The notes below the pieces were generated by a model. It searched no databases and had not been told where the DNA came from. It saw only the letters and a program-made list of their open reading frames with translations. This document shows positions 8,087 through 19,896 of a stretch of 64,000 nucleotides of DNA, piece after piece. The position numbers were made by a program, and so were the translations under genes. The DNA comes from Allolobophora icterica (taxonomy: Eukaryota > Annelida > Clitellata > Crassiclitellata > Lumbricidae). Position 1 is the first letter of the stretch; every line of letters starts with the position of its first letter. The stretch covers positions 85,015,021 through 85,079,020 of the forward strand of contig OY744605.1 in assembly GCA_963556255.1 (NCBI GenBank). Reading direction: 5' to 3'.

Positions 8087-8892
8087 TCATTCGACAAGTT
8101 CTGGCCACATGAAAGTTCCTATGAAGGCAACAGCATTGAAGCGTTGTATGGTGATTGACAACCGCTGGAGTAGATAACAAGTCTCCCTAGGGTCTCCGGT
8201 GGTTAAAGCTAAGTATCTCCCCAAGTCTTTTATAAGGGCCATTCCGTCGTCATTGATAGGGCCTAAGGTCTCGAAAGCTAGAGGGACAAAAAAGTGGTCT
8301 GCGCTGATCTGGCTGTACTTGTTGTTCTTTCTCGTGGCCGCTAGTTCCGCTGCTGCTCCTGATGTCGCGGACGTTGCATGAAGGTAAGAGGGCGCCACAG
8401 TGTCAGTTACGGTGACGTCCCATACAAGACTTCGTCCTCTGCGCCATGGTATCAGCGTAAGTCCGTCCGGTCGTCTCCCGTCCGTCCTCGACAGCCCAGG
8501 TGGTTCCTTGATATTAGGGACGCCCGCTCGAGATAGGCCTCGGCTTATCAAATCATTCAAAGCCGCATGTCTGGCGATTCTGCCAGGTCCTAGGTTGCAC
8601 GACATCCCGTGTGACCCGTCCGCCGTCACCATTGCTCCACAGGGACATGCGTGCGGTTCGCATATATTCGTCCCCAGTCTGAGGCCTACTGCAATTCTTA
8701 CCGCCTCGTCATCCAATCGCAGCCCGCATGATGACACCGGTAGTGCGAACAGCCAGTCGCTGGCGTGTGGTGCTGAGGCTGCTTTGAATCTTGCTTGGTG
8801 GTAAGCGTCGACCAGAGAGGCGTCCAATGAGTCCACCACTCTCTTCACGAGAGGACCATCCCAATACGATTGTCTGTATGCTGCGTAATTAT
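8087..8892 (-). pseudogene. Non-LTR retrotransposon fragment with a restriction-endonuclease-like C-terminus
   Basis: Minus-strand coding is open from the microsatellite at 8893 to 8087. No ATG begins the frame; similarity starts with a YWDGPLV region and continues past any start. A CPCG..........HGMSC zinc-knuckle pattern is followed by RRPDG and then LVWDVTVTD, which fits a PD-(D/E)XK endonuclease core. The tail (LAFETLGP, GDPRETCYLLQRLSI) recurs in a second fragment at 28920-29275. I recognise the arrangement from multicopy retrotransposon proteins of marine invertebrates; the exact clade is unsure. The upstream reverse transcriptase part is missing, replaced by a pure ATT tract, so this is a dead 5'-truncated copy. 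Confidence 0.65.
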
Positions 8893-9720
<828 letters not shown>

Positions 9721-9920
9721 CAGGGCCGTAGGCAGGATTTTGTTGGGGGCGGGGCGGCGTTTTCTGTTTCCGGGGGTGTTTTCTCGTCCCTGAGCAAGCC
9801 GACGTGCAACCGAGTCAAGCAACCAAGGGGTTTGTAGTTAGTAAATGCATTATTTCATTTTTACATTATTTAATTCTTTTTTGGGTAAACACCAAAAGCA
9901 CCCCCCCAGCTACGGCCTTG
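9721..9920. mobile_element. 200-bp hAT-like MITE with 8-bp target duplication
   Basis: CAGGGCCGTAG at the left end mirrors CTACGGCCTTG at the right. The flanks are GTTCTGGT (9713-9720) and GTTCTGGA (9921-9928), matching at 7 of 8 positions. The paralogous segment at 46918-46950 reads straight through this site without the insert and so acts as an empty site. Confidence 0.85.
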
Positions 9921-10335
9921 GTTCTGGATACCATAGTCTATATTGGCACGCAAGCAGACAGAATGGGGAATTTACAATTGCAAACAGACAAAAAGACAGA
10001 CAGAGAGACAGGTAGAGAGAGACAGAGAGTGACAGACAGGTAGCATCGGAACTCATAATTTAAAGGCTACAGACACAAGTCCACTTAATACTGAGATAGA
10101 AAATGTCCACATGCAAGTCCTTTGCAGTAAAGGCAGTGACAAACTGAGTATTTAGCCTAAATGATTTACAAATAATATATAGTGTAATGAGGGGTAAGAG
10201 AAAGTGAGGTGATGCAAGGTCGTTATCAAAGGTAATGGCAGCCACGAGATGGCGCTAAACACCGAATAGCAATTTTAGTCGCTGTTAAGACACCTTTTGA
10301 ACAGTGACCTCCATTACTATATAAACGGTATTCAA
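9921..10335 (+). repeat. Duplicated segment, copy 1 of the 10.0/47.0 kb pair
   Basis: The segment aligns nearly end to end with 46932-47335. It includes a GACAGA-rich stretch, AATGTCCACATGCAAGTCC, a block A copy (10213-10256) and a module (10286-10325). Differences are scattered substitutions and small indels, so the duplication is not recent. Confidence 0.8.
10286..10325 (+). promoter_or_regulatory. PSE/TATA-like module
   Basis: GACACCTTTTGA starts at 10289 and TATATAAACGG at 10318, spacing 29. Block A with GCAGCCACGAGATGGCGC lies about 35-75 bp upstream. Confidence 0.6.
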
Positions 10336-10756
10336 ACTAAACCGTTAATAGAATAATATTTTAGCGACTATGATAGCAATACAAGAACATTGTCATATGG
10401 TTGACGAACAAATGAACAAAGGAACATTATCCAAGAAAAGAGAACTTTAAATACTCCGTACTATATATTAAATACGTAAAAAAGGTACAGGTTTTGCCCA
10501 TACTCGTTTTTCGAGCGTCGGGCCCGGTGCTGCTCCCCGGTGTTAGGGCATCAGCCCATGGGTGGCATTGCCATACATCGGCGGTAGGTGGCCAGATCTT
10601 TCCTCGGAACCCAAGGATACCTGCGCAATGAAACTGCTACTCATTTTACTGCTGCCCTATATATTATATACTATATACACGGTGAGTCAGAAAAAACTTG
10701 TACGTACATATTTTGCTTTAACTTCGTCAGAAATCAAGATATGTCAACGAAATATA

Positions 10757-10976
10757 TAATAATATAATAATATTTATTCTTTAATTAAGCGCCTGCAAAC
10801 GCACTGCGCTGTACATGTACATGTTAAGCGATAAATCTTAACTACTAACAGAACAGACAGCCTGCAATACACGGCGCAAATTGCAGCCTACAAAGCATGT
10901 CCGCCTATGGGACTCGATCTCTGTACCTCTCGCACTCTACGCCAGATGTTATCCAATGCGCTATCGGGCCAAATAA
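10757..10976 (-). mobile_element. tRNA-derived SINE, family 2, copy 1
   Basis: The minus strand begins GCGCATTGGATAACATC and carries TGGCGTAGAGTGCG (box A-like) and GATCGAGTCCC (box B-like), then a unique body and an AATATTATT tail. It is nearly identical to the copy at 22634-22855, so the two insertions are young. Confidence 0.75.
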
Positions 10977-11290
10977 ATTATTTTTATTTTTTTACTAACG
11001 CATAAACGCTATTCAGTTTACAAACACGACCCGAAGACACATGAATGAAAAGAAATGTTCAAATGAATTGAAATCAAACAATTAACGTTAAAACGTTCGG
11101 TATAACTCTCGGTGTTGGGAGGATCACAGGCGTTCTTCTCTGTCTGTCTCTGACTGTCTGTCTCTGCCCTGTCTGTCTCTGTGTATCTGCTTGTGCCTCT
11201 TTCTCTAGGTGTGTGTATGTTCGAATCTGTGATAAAGAATACCGGCAAGAAAGCAGTTTACGTAAAATAAATATATAAATTGATTCTCCC
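10977..11290. other. Gene-free: dispersed-repeat sequence
   Basis: Includes a TCTCTGTCTGTCTCTG tract (about 11133-11195) that recurs near 20360 and 54510 next to the same ACGCGTTCTTCTCTGTCT phrase, so it belongs to a repeated segment. No gene is visible. Confidence 0.5.
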
Positions 11291-11614
11291 CATACGCGTA
11301 ATTTGTGGGGGGTACGAGTGGTACCCGTACCCCCCACTTTTTGGACTGGGGGTACTGTACCCCCCACTTTTTAAACAATTCTAATCAATATTTTATTATT
11401 GTGCCTTCCCAGAGAACGCAATCTCCGCCAAAAGTATGAAAGTGCTTAGATACACAGGTAAATCGAGAGCCAAAATTAATGAGAATACTGCCAGGGAATA
11501 TGTTCAAAGTAGTTATCATGCGAAAAACGAAAGTGGAGAAGAAATTGGTACCCCCCCACTTTTTAGACCAAGGTATTGGTACCCCCCACTTTTTAGGCAA
11601 AAGTTACGCCCCTG
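11291..11614. mobile_element. 324-bp hAT-like MITE with target duplication
   Basis: The left end CATACGCGTAATTTG mirrors the right end AAAAGTTACGCCCCTG. Repeated CCCCCCACTTTTT blocks lie near both ends. Flanks ATTCTCCC and ATTATCCC match at 7 of 8. A shorter relative lies at 62098-62293. Confidence 0.85.
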
Positions 11615-11965
11615 ATTATCCCGATGAAAGATATAAAGTCGTTATATAGCACTCCTTTTCTTTCCTACTGAAGTAGAAATTTCGGGTATTTACATTGATT
11701 TATGTATTATTATTATTCCAGATTCCTTTAACCGCAGACAGGCCATACATTTCTTTGCTCTACTCTTCTGGTTGTTCCGTCTTCTCGAACTTACACGGTC
11801 TAGCAAAACAGCGTAGCAATCGTTGGTCCATTTTCTCTAAATGTAGCGCTATATAAATTTCCCCATCAGCGGGCCATCACGCTCACAATTACAAAATGGC
11901 AGATTAAAATTGACTAAGCCACCTGAGGATGTAAAAGTTAACGATGCAACGAACTGCGCTATACA

Positions 11966-12004
11966 TGTATATAGCATGTGATATCGTATTTAAAAGGTGT
12001 CTAG
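11966..12004 (-). promoter_or_regulatory. PSE/TATA-like module
   Basis: Minus-strand GACACCTTTTAAATA (C at 12001) is followed 28 bp on by TATATACA. Confidence 0.5.
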
Positions 12005-12051
12005 CACACAGTCTAAGGTTTTTATTGGCCTATACAACAGTTTGTAATCGA

Positions 12052-12105
12052 CAATGTATATAGCGCACTCATAATCAGAGGCGCTCCCGATCCGGGTCAA
12101 TATCT
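12052..12105 (-). mobile_element. L2-type LINE/SINE 3' tail relic
   Basis: In reverse the segment reads GGGAGCGCCTCTGA and then a GCGCTATATAC end. This is the tail hairpin shared by the L2 copies and the SINEs of this window. Confidence 0.55.
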
Positions 12106-12891
12106 TCACTGACAACGAGAAATATTTTCAGGGGCTTGCGGAACTGGAGAGGAGGGAGAGCGAGGAGAGTCGATCAAGTTGGTCGAAACTCGGCCAAGTC
12201 GAGTTGGTCGATAAATCTTCGACTTAATCGACTTGCAAGTCGAGTCGAGCAAATGGTTTGTTGTTTCCTCGTCTTTACTCAACTATGAAATATTTTACAT
12301 ACTATTTTGCGGCAACGTCACACAATGACCCCCATGATGTAATGACGTAATTCTGTGTAAACACACAACTACTATATTAACCGGACAAAAGCCTACTCCG
12401 AGCAAAGAATCATAGGCGTAGACTCTGGGGTGGCAGTCGGGGCACGTGCCCCCCCCCAATAATTGAGATGGACTGAACATTTAATGCAACAAGTGTAGAA
12501 TTAATAATCAAATTCCCCATCCCCAATATTTTCGACAAGTTTACGCCAGTGCAAAGAATAACAAAATTAAAAGAAAAAGAAAAGGCTACAAGTAGGAGAT
12601 GGAAACAGAAAATTATGAAAGAGTGGAGAAACAGAAAGAAGAATATTAAAACTGTATGTTACTTGCGTTTACTGAAATAAATATCAGCTTGTACAGCACA
12701 GCTAGAATCAGCCTCATAAACTATAGGGGGTGATACAAGGAAATTACCATCTGAATGACAAAAGAAACTAGCAAAGAAAATACTCCAACAAAAAGAGAAC
12801 ATTAAAACACAATTATAAAATCTCTAAAAGTGTCAACAACCTTTTAGATCTCACGACGACGTTAACGCTCTGAGCTAAACTGGACTGATCC

Positions 12892-12931
12892 TAAGACACC
12901 TTTTAAACCTTAATTTTATATGCTATGTTAA
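12892..12931 (+). promoter_or_regulatory. PSE/TATA-like module
   Basis: GACACCTTTTAAACC starts at 12895 and TATGTTAA at 12924 (spacing 29). It is a close relative of the modules at 13255 (split) and 48368. Confidence 0.45.
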
Positions 12932-13012
12932 ACGTAGTTCGTTTGGATTGCAACCTCATCGGCTTAGATCACAGCAACGCCAAAAAGGAAACAAACGACG
13001 AGACAACCAAAG

Positions 13013-13054
13013 ATAAATAAATAAATAAATAAATAAACAAATAAATAAATAAAG
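13013..13054. repeat. (AATA)n microsatellite
   Basis: ATAA units with one interruption, then an AAGAAAAAAGAAAG stretch. It is the plus-strand counterpart of the CTTT tract at 9090-9130. Confidence 0.8.
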
Positions 13055-13262
13055 AAAAAAGAAAGAAACTGATAACCGAAAGTTATACGAACATGAACTG
13101 AAATATATCATAAACTTTAATGACGTCAACGGCCTTTGTAGCCAAATTTAAAGATGTCGTTAAACTTTGGAATAATAATAATGATTGCTACTTCTTAAAA
13201 ACTTTTAGATTACGCAACGACGTTAAACCTTAGAACTAGACTGGACTGATCGCTAGACACCT

Positions 13263-14071
13263 CCAAAACCCAGTTCATTTGGTTTGGCTCCCCTCAACAG
13301 TTGCTTAAGATTGATTTCGCCCTCCTCTTGGAAATCTTCCCTCACTACTCCTTTTCATCAAGTGTACGTGACCTAGGTGTTACGCTTGATAGCTCTCTCT
13401 CCTTCAAAGATCACATCTCTAACCTCACACGTGTTTCCTACTTCCACTTAAGGCGTCTCAGGGCTGTTCGACGATCTGTCTCTTCCTCTGTTTTCACAAC
13501 GCTGGTCCATGCTTTCATTTGCTCCAGAATTGACTACTGCAATTCGCTTCTAATTGGTCTTCCTAAGGTCCGTCTTATGCCTCTGCAGTCAGTCCTAAAT
13601 GCAGCTGCGAGATTAATTGCCCGTCTGCCACGCTACTCACGCATTTCATCCTTCATGTTTGAGAAACTGCACTGGCTTCCTCTCTCTGCACGTATTAAGT
13701 TTAAAATCCTTATTCTGGTGTCAAAGACACAGCGGGGTCTCGCCCCCAAATATTTAATTGATGTAATTCACCGGCCTCTTTCTGTCTCTTCGCATCGTCC
13801 ACTTCGCTCCTCAAACAGATTTGATCTCTCAGTTCCTCGTACTAGAACAGCTATGGCTCAGTCCCGATCTTTTGCCTCAATTGGTCCCTCTCTCTGGAAT
13901 ACACTGTCTCCTTCTACTCGCTCTCTAATTTTAATAAGTAACCCTTCATCTTCTTTTACTTTCCTCAAGACTTATTTCTTTTCTCTCGGCCTTGCGCACT
14001 GGGAGCGCCTCTGAACGGTTCACCCTACTAGAGGCGCTTTATAAATGTTTAAATACAATACAATACAATAC
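13263..14071 (+). pseudogene. 5'-truncated L2-type LINE, C-terminal reverse transcriptase region and 3' tail
   Basis: In-frame coding starts at 13265 and stops at 14014. It shows FIWFGSPQQL, DLGVTLDSSLSF, HLRRLRAVRR, HAFICSRIDYCNSLL, LQSVLNAAARLIA, LHWLPL and a GPSLWNTL ending, the usual order of the region after the RT palm in L2/CR1 elements. The 3' end has the stem AGCGCCTCT/AGAGGCGCT and an (AATAC)n tail. It has landed inside a module: GACAC on the left (13257) and CTTTTAAACC...GCTATATTAAG on the right (14072 on) rejoin to give a normal module. The truncated 5' end shows target-primed insertion. Confidence 0.9.
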
Positions 14072-14867
14072 CTTTTAAACCACAATTCCAAATGCTATAT
14101 TAAGCGCGGTTCTTAAAATATTTGTTGTTCAGTTGGAATCGCGTCATTTCAACTGCCATTTTGTATTAGTAATCGTAAATCGTAAATGCAAATTTATATA
14201 GCGCCACTCGGAGAGAAAGTGGACCCACCATTGCTAAGCTGCAATGCTAGACAGTGGAAATTCATGAAGGTGGAACAACGAGAGTAGCAGAACGAAGAAA
14301 TGTGAGGCCTGTCAGCGGTCAAAGGCATCTGGAATAATAATAATAATACATTTACGTAAAGTAATGTAAGTAACCGAAAGTTTTTAGCAGAGCAAAAAAT
14401 TGCGACAGAAAGAAACCAGTTTACCCATACTGAAGCTATATCAAATCAGGTCCGCAAGAGCCAGATTGTTTGGTCGGTTTTGGTGCCAGGCCAGAATCCG
14501 GGGAGAGGTCAAGCCGAAGAGATGTCTCCGGCTGTGATGACTTTGAAGTAAGTTCATCACAAAATAATGTGTTTAATTGGAAAACGGGATATAAATGAAG
14601 GACAGGTTTTTTATACATCGACGAAAAAACTGAGTGAAAATTGGAACTCAGGCTGCATTCTTGTTTGAGGAAAACCGTTTCAGCTTGCGTAAACATTATT
14701 GCCTCATGGGGATACGATGGTTGAACAAGTTGGATTATTAAGTTAACTGCTTAGTAGTATTTGTTGTGATAATAATAGTAGTAAGGTAGTAATAGTAGTA
14801 GTGGAAGTAGTAATTGTTGTTGTAGCAGTAGTGCTTGTAGTAGTAGTAATATTAATAACGCGTGGGG
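14072..14867. other. Gene-free: right half of split module, LINE-tail relic, AGT-rich tract
   Basis: Begins with the right half of the module interrupted by the L2 copy. 14170-14300 has a TTTATATAGCGCCACTCGG tail-like segment related to 48490-48560. 14755-14850 is AGT/ATT-rich. A minus-strand open frame at 14436-14696 has no recognisable similarity. Confidence 0.5.
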
Positions 14868-15090
14868 CGTGGTGGATCAGTGGTAAGTTCGGCGCCTTGT
14901 GACCGGAGGATTGCAGGTTCGAATCCCACTCTAGCCGCTGCGTACGGACCTTGGGCAAGTCCTTCACTCGCAATTGCTCGTGACGCTTCGGCGTGAAAAC
15001 TCCGACACAGTATCAAATGCTGTAATCGGGAGCGCCTCTGAGTAGTAGTTGACTTCGAGAGGCGCTATAGAAATATCCGGAATAAAAAAT
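14868..15090 (+). mobile_element. tRNA-derived SINE, family 1, copy 1, with L2-like tail
   Basis: TGGATCAGTGGTAA (box A region) and GGTTCGAATCC (box B, 14916-14926) mark a tRNA-derived head. The body ends with GGGAGCGCCTCTGA, a stem partner AGAGGCGCT (stem 15031-15039 with 15058-15066) and AATATCCGGAATAAAAAA. The same hairpin ends the L2 LINEs here, so the SINE probably uses L2 machinery. The second copy is at 35966-36200. Confidence 0.9.
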
Positions 15091-15351
15091 AATAGTAGTT
15101 TGATGTGTTAAACGACGTCTTGCGGCGTGAACGACCGTTAACTTCGACCAAACCTGAATGCACAGGAAATGACAAAGAGGGAATGACGCGACGAATAAGA
15201 ATTTATCCCCTAGCATCAGAAATCTGCGATAGATATCTTGAGATCTATATCTTGTCTTAAGATAATCGTTTTATTCCGATGATAGTTCTATTTCCAATCT
15301 TTACGTCGCGAGTGTATCCAGAACTTATATGTATAAAAACTAATGTAACGA

Positions 15352-15392
15352 ATATATATTAGCTTCTGTAGCTACGAATTAAAGGTGTCTAA
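15352..15392 (-). promoter_or_regulatory. PSE/TATA-like module, looser spacing
   Basis: Minus-strand GACACCTTTAATTCG (C at 15389) with TATATATT starting 31 bp on. Confidence 0.45.
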
Positions 15393-15998
15393 ACTCTGCA
15401 TCGATTAATTACGCGCATTAAGATGTAAAAAAAATTCCATGATGCCAGGGCCGTTTATGCGATGATTTCTTGCAAGTTTCATTTTATGATAAATACTTGA
15501 TGTCTGTTCGTTGCGATATTATTACATATTTCAATCAAAACATTATTGTCGTCACTTCCGTTTTCTTAGATACACGATTACGTTGCTTTTGTAAGGCTAC
15601 CACAGTTGACGTCGACCATACATTACCTTACAATACAAATATGCGTGAAAGGAAACCTCAGCCATATTTAGTATTATTAGGGTTGTAACGACATCTTGCG
15701 GCTGCAGGCCATGGTCTTTCTCAACGTTTCTTGTCGCTGTTCGATAAAATTCTGGCGATAATGCTATAGTAAAGATGAAAAGCGTCACCCTCCTCTATTC
15801 AATATTTTGACTGGCACTTAGAAATCTAGTATTAGCTATAAGTGCTTGAGTATATCTTATGGCTGCCAGTTCCCTTGACTGATTCACAGCCTTAATGATT
15901 TATAAATGATAGGATGTTTAAAAGAATCTAAAGTTTGGTAATGTAAGGTCATCATCAAAGAGATGTCGTTATCAATTGAAAGGTATTTTAGGCTCATT

Positions 15999-16050
15999 TT
16001 AGACACCTTAAATTTTATCGAGGAGGACGGCAGCGCTAATCATCTTTGTT
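15999..16050 (+). promoter_or_regulatory. Broken module fused to block B
   Basis: GACACCTTAAATTTTATCG at 16002 runs directly into AGGAGGACGGCAGCGCTAAT, the block B sequence that normally lies 80 bp or more downstream. The TATA and the intervening part are deleted. An upstream block A copy is at 15948-15970. Confidence 0.5.
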
Positions 16051-16070
16051 ATGACACCCTACTACTACAG

Positions 16071-16440
<370 letters not shown>

Positions 16441-17094
16441 TTGCTGGTCTTCGCGGTTCAGTCGATTGTCCCTCTTTAGCCGTCATTCCTGCAACCAGCG
16501 CCTTTGAGTAGCCCTATTGAAGATGCGCAATATACATTTCCTACAATCTACGCGTTTAGATCTGTCCATGTATTTATCCGTTTTCCCTCATATTTTCCGA
16601 TATGGGATTCCACCAGAGCTGGCTGTCGGATTTGCCAGCGTTGATGATAGTGTCTCTGATAGTGGATGCTACCATGAATGGATGGAATTGCCGGAGTGGT
16701 TTTGCAGAGAAGTTGAGTGGAAAGATCGTCGGAGCTGCTATTTCTTGGCTTATATCTCCTGTTTTTTTTTCCGATTATGATCTGTATCGTTCTCGTGATC
16801 ATAAATTCCAATTATCTAAAGCTAAGCGCATAGTACCAGCTTATTCATGGGTGCTGTTAGAGGTATAGCAGCCATATCGGTTTTGATTTTCTTCGGATTT
16901 TTTTAGGACTATCCCTCCTCTTTCACCCAGCCTTAGCACTATCACCTCCCAAGTACGCAACTGGGGAAAGTTTTATAAGGAACTTTTCAATCTTAAGTTC
17001 ATCTCTATCTTATGGCAAGTCGGTCGTGGGCGTCACAGTAACAAACGGCATGCTCATTTAAACTACGAAAGTTCCTAGCATAGTTGATCTTTTA
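16441..17094. other. Gene-free repeat segment related to 40.1 and 55.0 kb
   Basis: 16441-16620 matches 40075-40230. 16640-16990 matches 54950-55345, including a GGGGAAAGTTTTATAAGGAAC stretch. Several overlapping open frames of about 87 aa occur on both strands, but none is clearly conserved as protein. Confidence 0.5.
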
Positions 17095-17340
17095 AACAGT
17101 TCAGGTACCTAACAGATTTGAATATCGGTTTCATTTACTAGGAAATTATACATGAAAATGGTGCACAGTTGAAATACTTCTAACACTAGTTATCAATTCA
17201 AATGTACAAACCACATCCGAGTTTAGAAACGACATTTTGAAAGACAGGTATTTAATTTAAACCCTGTTTAGAAACGGCAGATTAGAAACAGAATTTGATA
17301 TGTTTGTGCACGTGTGGTCTATTTACCCTAGCGTAAATTA
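17095..17340. repeat. Dispersed 250-bp segment, copy 1 of 5
   Basis: ATCGGTTTCATTTACTAGG, a CTAACACTAGTT phrase, ACAAACCACATCC and CGGCAGATTAGAAACAG also occur at 23085-23325, 42500-42660, 52465-52640 and 56285-56500. In the orientation of the adjacent minus modules this lies downstream of the TATA. Confidence 0.7.
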
Positions 17341-17504
17341 TTAGCTGCTGTTTCTAGACGCCCTAATTAAATATTAAAAATATATAATATGTAGTGGTTT
17401 ATTGAATCAAAAATATGAGCTAAATATTTATTTAATCTGTAGTATTTAAAAAGTAACGAGACAGAATGACGATGACGCACATAAAATGTTTGTTAAGTCA
17501 TCAG

Positions 17505-17544
17505 TATTTATAGAGTCGTATGAGCGCGATTTAAAGGTGTCTAA
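17505..17544 (-). promoter_or_regulatory. PSE/TATA-like module
   Basis: Minus-strand GACACCTTTAAATCGCG (C at 17541), TATAAATA 29 bp on. Confidence 0.6.
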
Positions 17545-18998
17545 TGCATCATTCGCATCTCTACGATTACGGAACCCCAAATTTCTAAAACGCCACTCGA
17601 AAGCTACTTATTCACCAGCGCCAACACTTTATTTTTTGTTCTTGGTTACAACATTATATAGATAAGGAATAACGTAGACTAACAGTAACTGTAACACTAT
17701 ATCCACAGAAGTTAATTAACTTTAAAAGTTTGTTTGTGAGCCTCGATTTATGCAAGCTTTTGTATAGTTACGGATTGTCTGTAATTTCTTTAAAGAACTT
17801 CACAGGTGTTGTGCGAGAAAGATTATGTAAGATATCCGCTTCACTGGTCACAAAGGCTGTTCTAGATAAGTTCTTTTGAAATCTTATTCTTTGTTCCTCC
17901 GCCAAGAGAAGGTGGGGTTGACTCTTCTCCAAAACTGTTTTTGGACTGTTCCTGCCCACCATCTATCTTACAATCCTCAGAGCTAGAAGAACCACCCACA
18001 GGATCAGGTGTATTTATTTGAGATTAGTAATGTATTTGATTCAACAGTCATTTCAGGCATCAGGAAGTCAGAACAGACTGTCAATTTGTCCTGACTTCCA
18101 GATTTCTGTTCTTCCGTTATGGTCATACTGTCTTGGGATATATTTTTTCAATTTTTTCCTCTGGTCTGACGTACATACGGGGCTTTGACATTTTATTCAA
18201 GTTTTAGTTGATTAATTAAACATCTTCGACTACTAAGAGTCTAAGACATTATTCGCATCATTATCATCTGGATCTATATCACCAATTGTACTCAGATTTT
18301 GAACAACCTCATTCTTACAATGAATGTTACGAGCAATATGATATTAGTTCGGCGTATTCTTATGATCATTCTCAAGGTCATTATCACAAGCATTCTTTTG
18401 ATTATTTTCACGATTAGTGGTGAATCCTATTAGCAATATCAACAACATCATTCCTATGATCATTTATAGAACTAACATCTATTTCTTAATTTCACTTTTT
18501 TTCTAGAATTCTCGTGATTTTCCTTACCAGCTTTTTCTGCCATAGTTAAATTTTACTAAGCATTTGTTGTTTCTGCAATGTTGGCGTTGTCTTCAAGAAA
18601 TCCTCCTTTGTCAACACCTCGTTCGTTACTCGAGACTGTCTGGTGTCAACGGAGTGGGACCTTTTAACCTCCACGGATCTATGATATTTGTCTTGCATAA
18701 AGTTAACCTTATGAGACGTTCCTAGCGAGCTGAAGCGAAATGATTCAGATCATCGGATTCATTAGTTCCATCACCATAAGTTTCCTTAGAAACTCCAGAT
18801 GTGATTTGGCCAGAGATATAAATACCACAGTTCCGGGTCTTTGGTTCTTCTTTCAGAAGAGTTTTGTTGATTGACTGGTTTAAGGAAGAGACGGCTGAAT
18901 TGGATGAATCAATCAGCATTTTTGAGAGTAGAGATTATTGAAATAGTTCATATTAAGAAACGCGTCCACAATCGGGTATCTGGAAACCATAAGCTAAA
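17545..18998. other. Gene-free: repeated segment and AT-rich sequence
   Basis: 17925-18085 (CCCACCATCTATCTTA, AGGATCAGGTGTATTTATTTG, TTCAACAGTCATTTC) is duplicated at 27955-28110. Two open frames of about 64 aa on the minus strand (17768-17962, 18722-18919) resemble nothing I know. The rest shows no structure. Confidence 0.45.
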
Positions 18999-19023
18999 TA
19001 TTTATTGAATCATTAGGGCCTAC

Positions 19024-19063
19024 TATTTATAGTGCAAAAATTACACGATTTAAAGGTGTGTAA
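19024..19063 (-). promoter_or_regulatory. PSE/TATA-like module
   Basis: Minus-strand CACACCTTTAAATCG (position-1 base at 19060), TATAAATAG 29 bp on. The block A relative (GCAATATCATACGTCTGCCA) lies at 19102-19140. Confidence 0.55.
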
Positions 19064-19315
19064 AACCTTCAGCCGCATCTATACGATTATTGCGATGATT
19101 AGCAATATCATACGTCTGCCAGTTCGTCTGCATCGAATTACATTCCAATTACATTTTTTCGAGACTTATTATATTGAAGGCCACATGTCTCTCACATGTG
19201 GCCCTGTCTCATGGCCAGGGTCAGAGACAATCAATGGGATGGTCTGAGCAATATCTTACGATCTTTGTTATCACACAGTGTCGTTAAAGTGAAACTACTA
19301 CTACAAAGCCCTTGT

Positions 19316-19317
<2 letters not shown>

Positions 19318-19391
<74 letters not shown>

Positions 19392-19432
19392 ATCGATCGA
19401 TCGATCGATCGATCGATCAATCACTCAATCAA
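19318..19432. repeat. (CAAT)n microsatellite switching to (GATC)n
   Basis: CAATCAAT units give way to GATCGATC at about 19388-19418 and then return to CAAT. Confidence 0.95.
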
Positions 19433-19518
19433 TATTCGTTTATTGCAGAAATTCCTGACTGCATAAACGCGACAGGATTACACAGTCTTTAAAAACATAG
19501 ACAGCAATCGCGAAAAAA

Positions 19519-19896
19519 TCAGATCTCAAAGTGGTAATAGAGACTAGTTAATAAATGTTTCTGTAAAGCATACGAGATAAAGTTTTTATAATTCTTTCCA
19601 GGCAATGTGAAATTGTGAGTTCGCACCCAGAGATCATAGGGGATATTTCGGTCAGCAGGGAAATAGGGTCGCAGAACATGGCCAGGGTCAGCAACGGCTG
19701 CATTGAATAGGCGTTCATCAGCCTGCCTAGCCAGTTCTGAAGCGCTTAGAATGGATGCGGAAAGTAAGCCAGTTCGGCGCATTTGTCTAAATAGCTGCTT
19801 GATCCTCTCCCTGTCTCTTGATCGGGCATAGTCCCACCAGGCAGGGGATGCATACATCTTGTAGCCACAAGATTTCCTAAAAAATCGGGACAACAC
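19519..19896 (-). pseudogene. Jockey/CR1-type LINE fragment, extreme C-terminus
   Basis: The 125-residue frame contains YASPAWWDYA, DRERIKQLFRQ, LARQADERLFNA, DPGHVLRPYFP and LPGKNYKNFIS. This is the usual C-terminal order after the reverse transcriptase in jockey/CR1-like ORF2 proteins. Upstream RT parts are absent. Confidence 0.8.

Larger units (their letters stand above)
11623..12890. other. Gene-free: LINE-tail relic, hAT end relic and dispersed repeats
   Basis: Contains a module (11966-12004), an L2-type 3' tail in reverse (12052-12105), a GTCGAGT-rich stretch (12165-12250) and a hAT-like end, CATAGGCGTAGACTCTGGGG with a C9 tract (12413-12460). No coding signal is visible. Confidence 0.55.
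15091..16070. other. Gene-free: module and block A/B relics
   Basis: Holds a module (15352-15392), reverse block A copies near 15105-15145 and 15685-15720, a short block B relic at 15785-15825 and a truncated module at 15999-16050. No gene is visible. Confidence 0.5.

Noticed and set aside
8400..8804. 134-residue plus-strand frame
   Set aside because: Antisense of the LINE endonuclease-like fragment, which has recognisable motifs on the minus strand.
14868..15090. Functional tRNA gene
   Set aside because: Boxes A and B are present, but the segment does not fold as a tRNA and continues into a SINE body and tail.
17768..18919. Two small minus-strand frames as host genes
   Set aside because: No motif, no splice context, and located in a repeated AT-rich segment.
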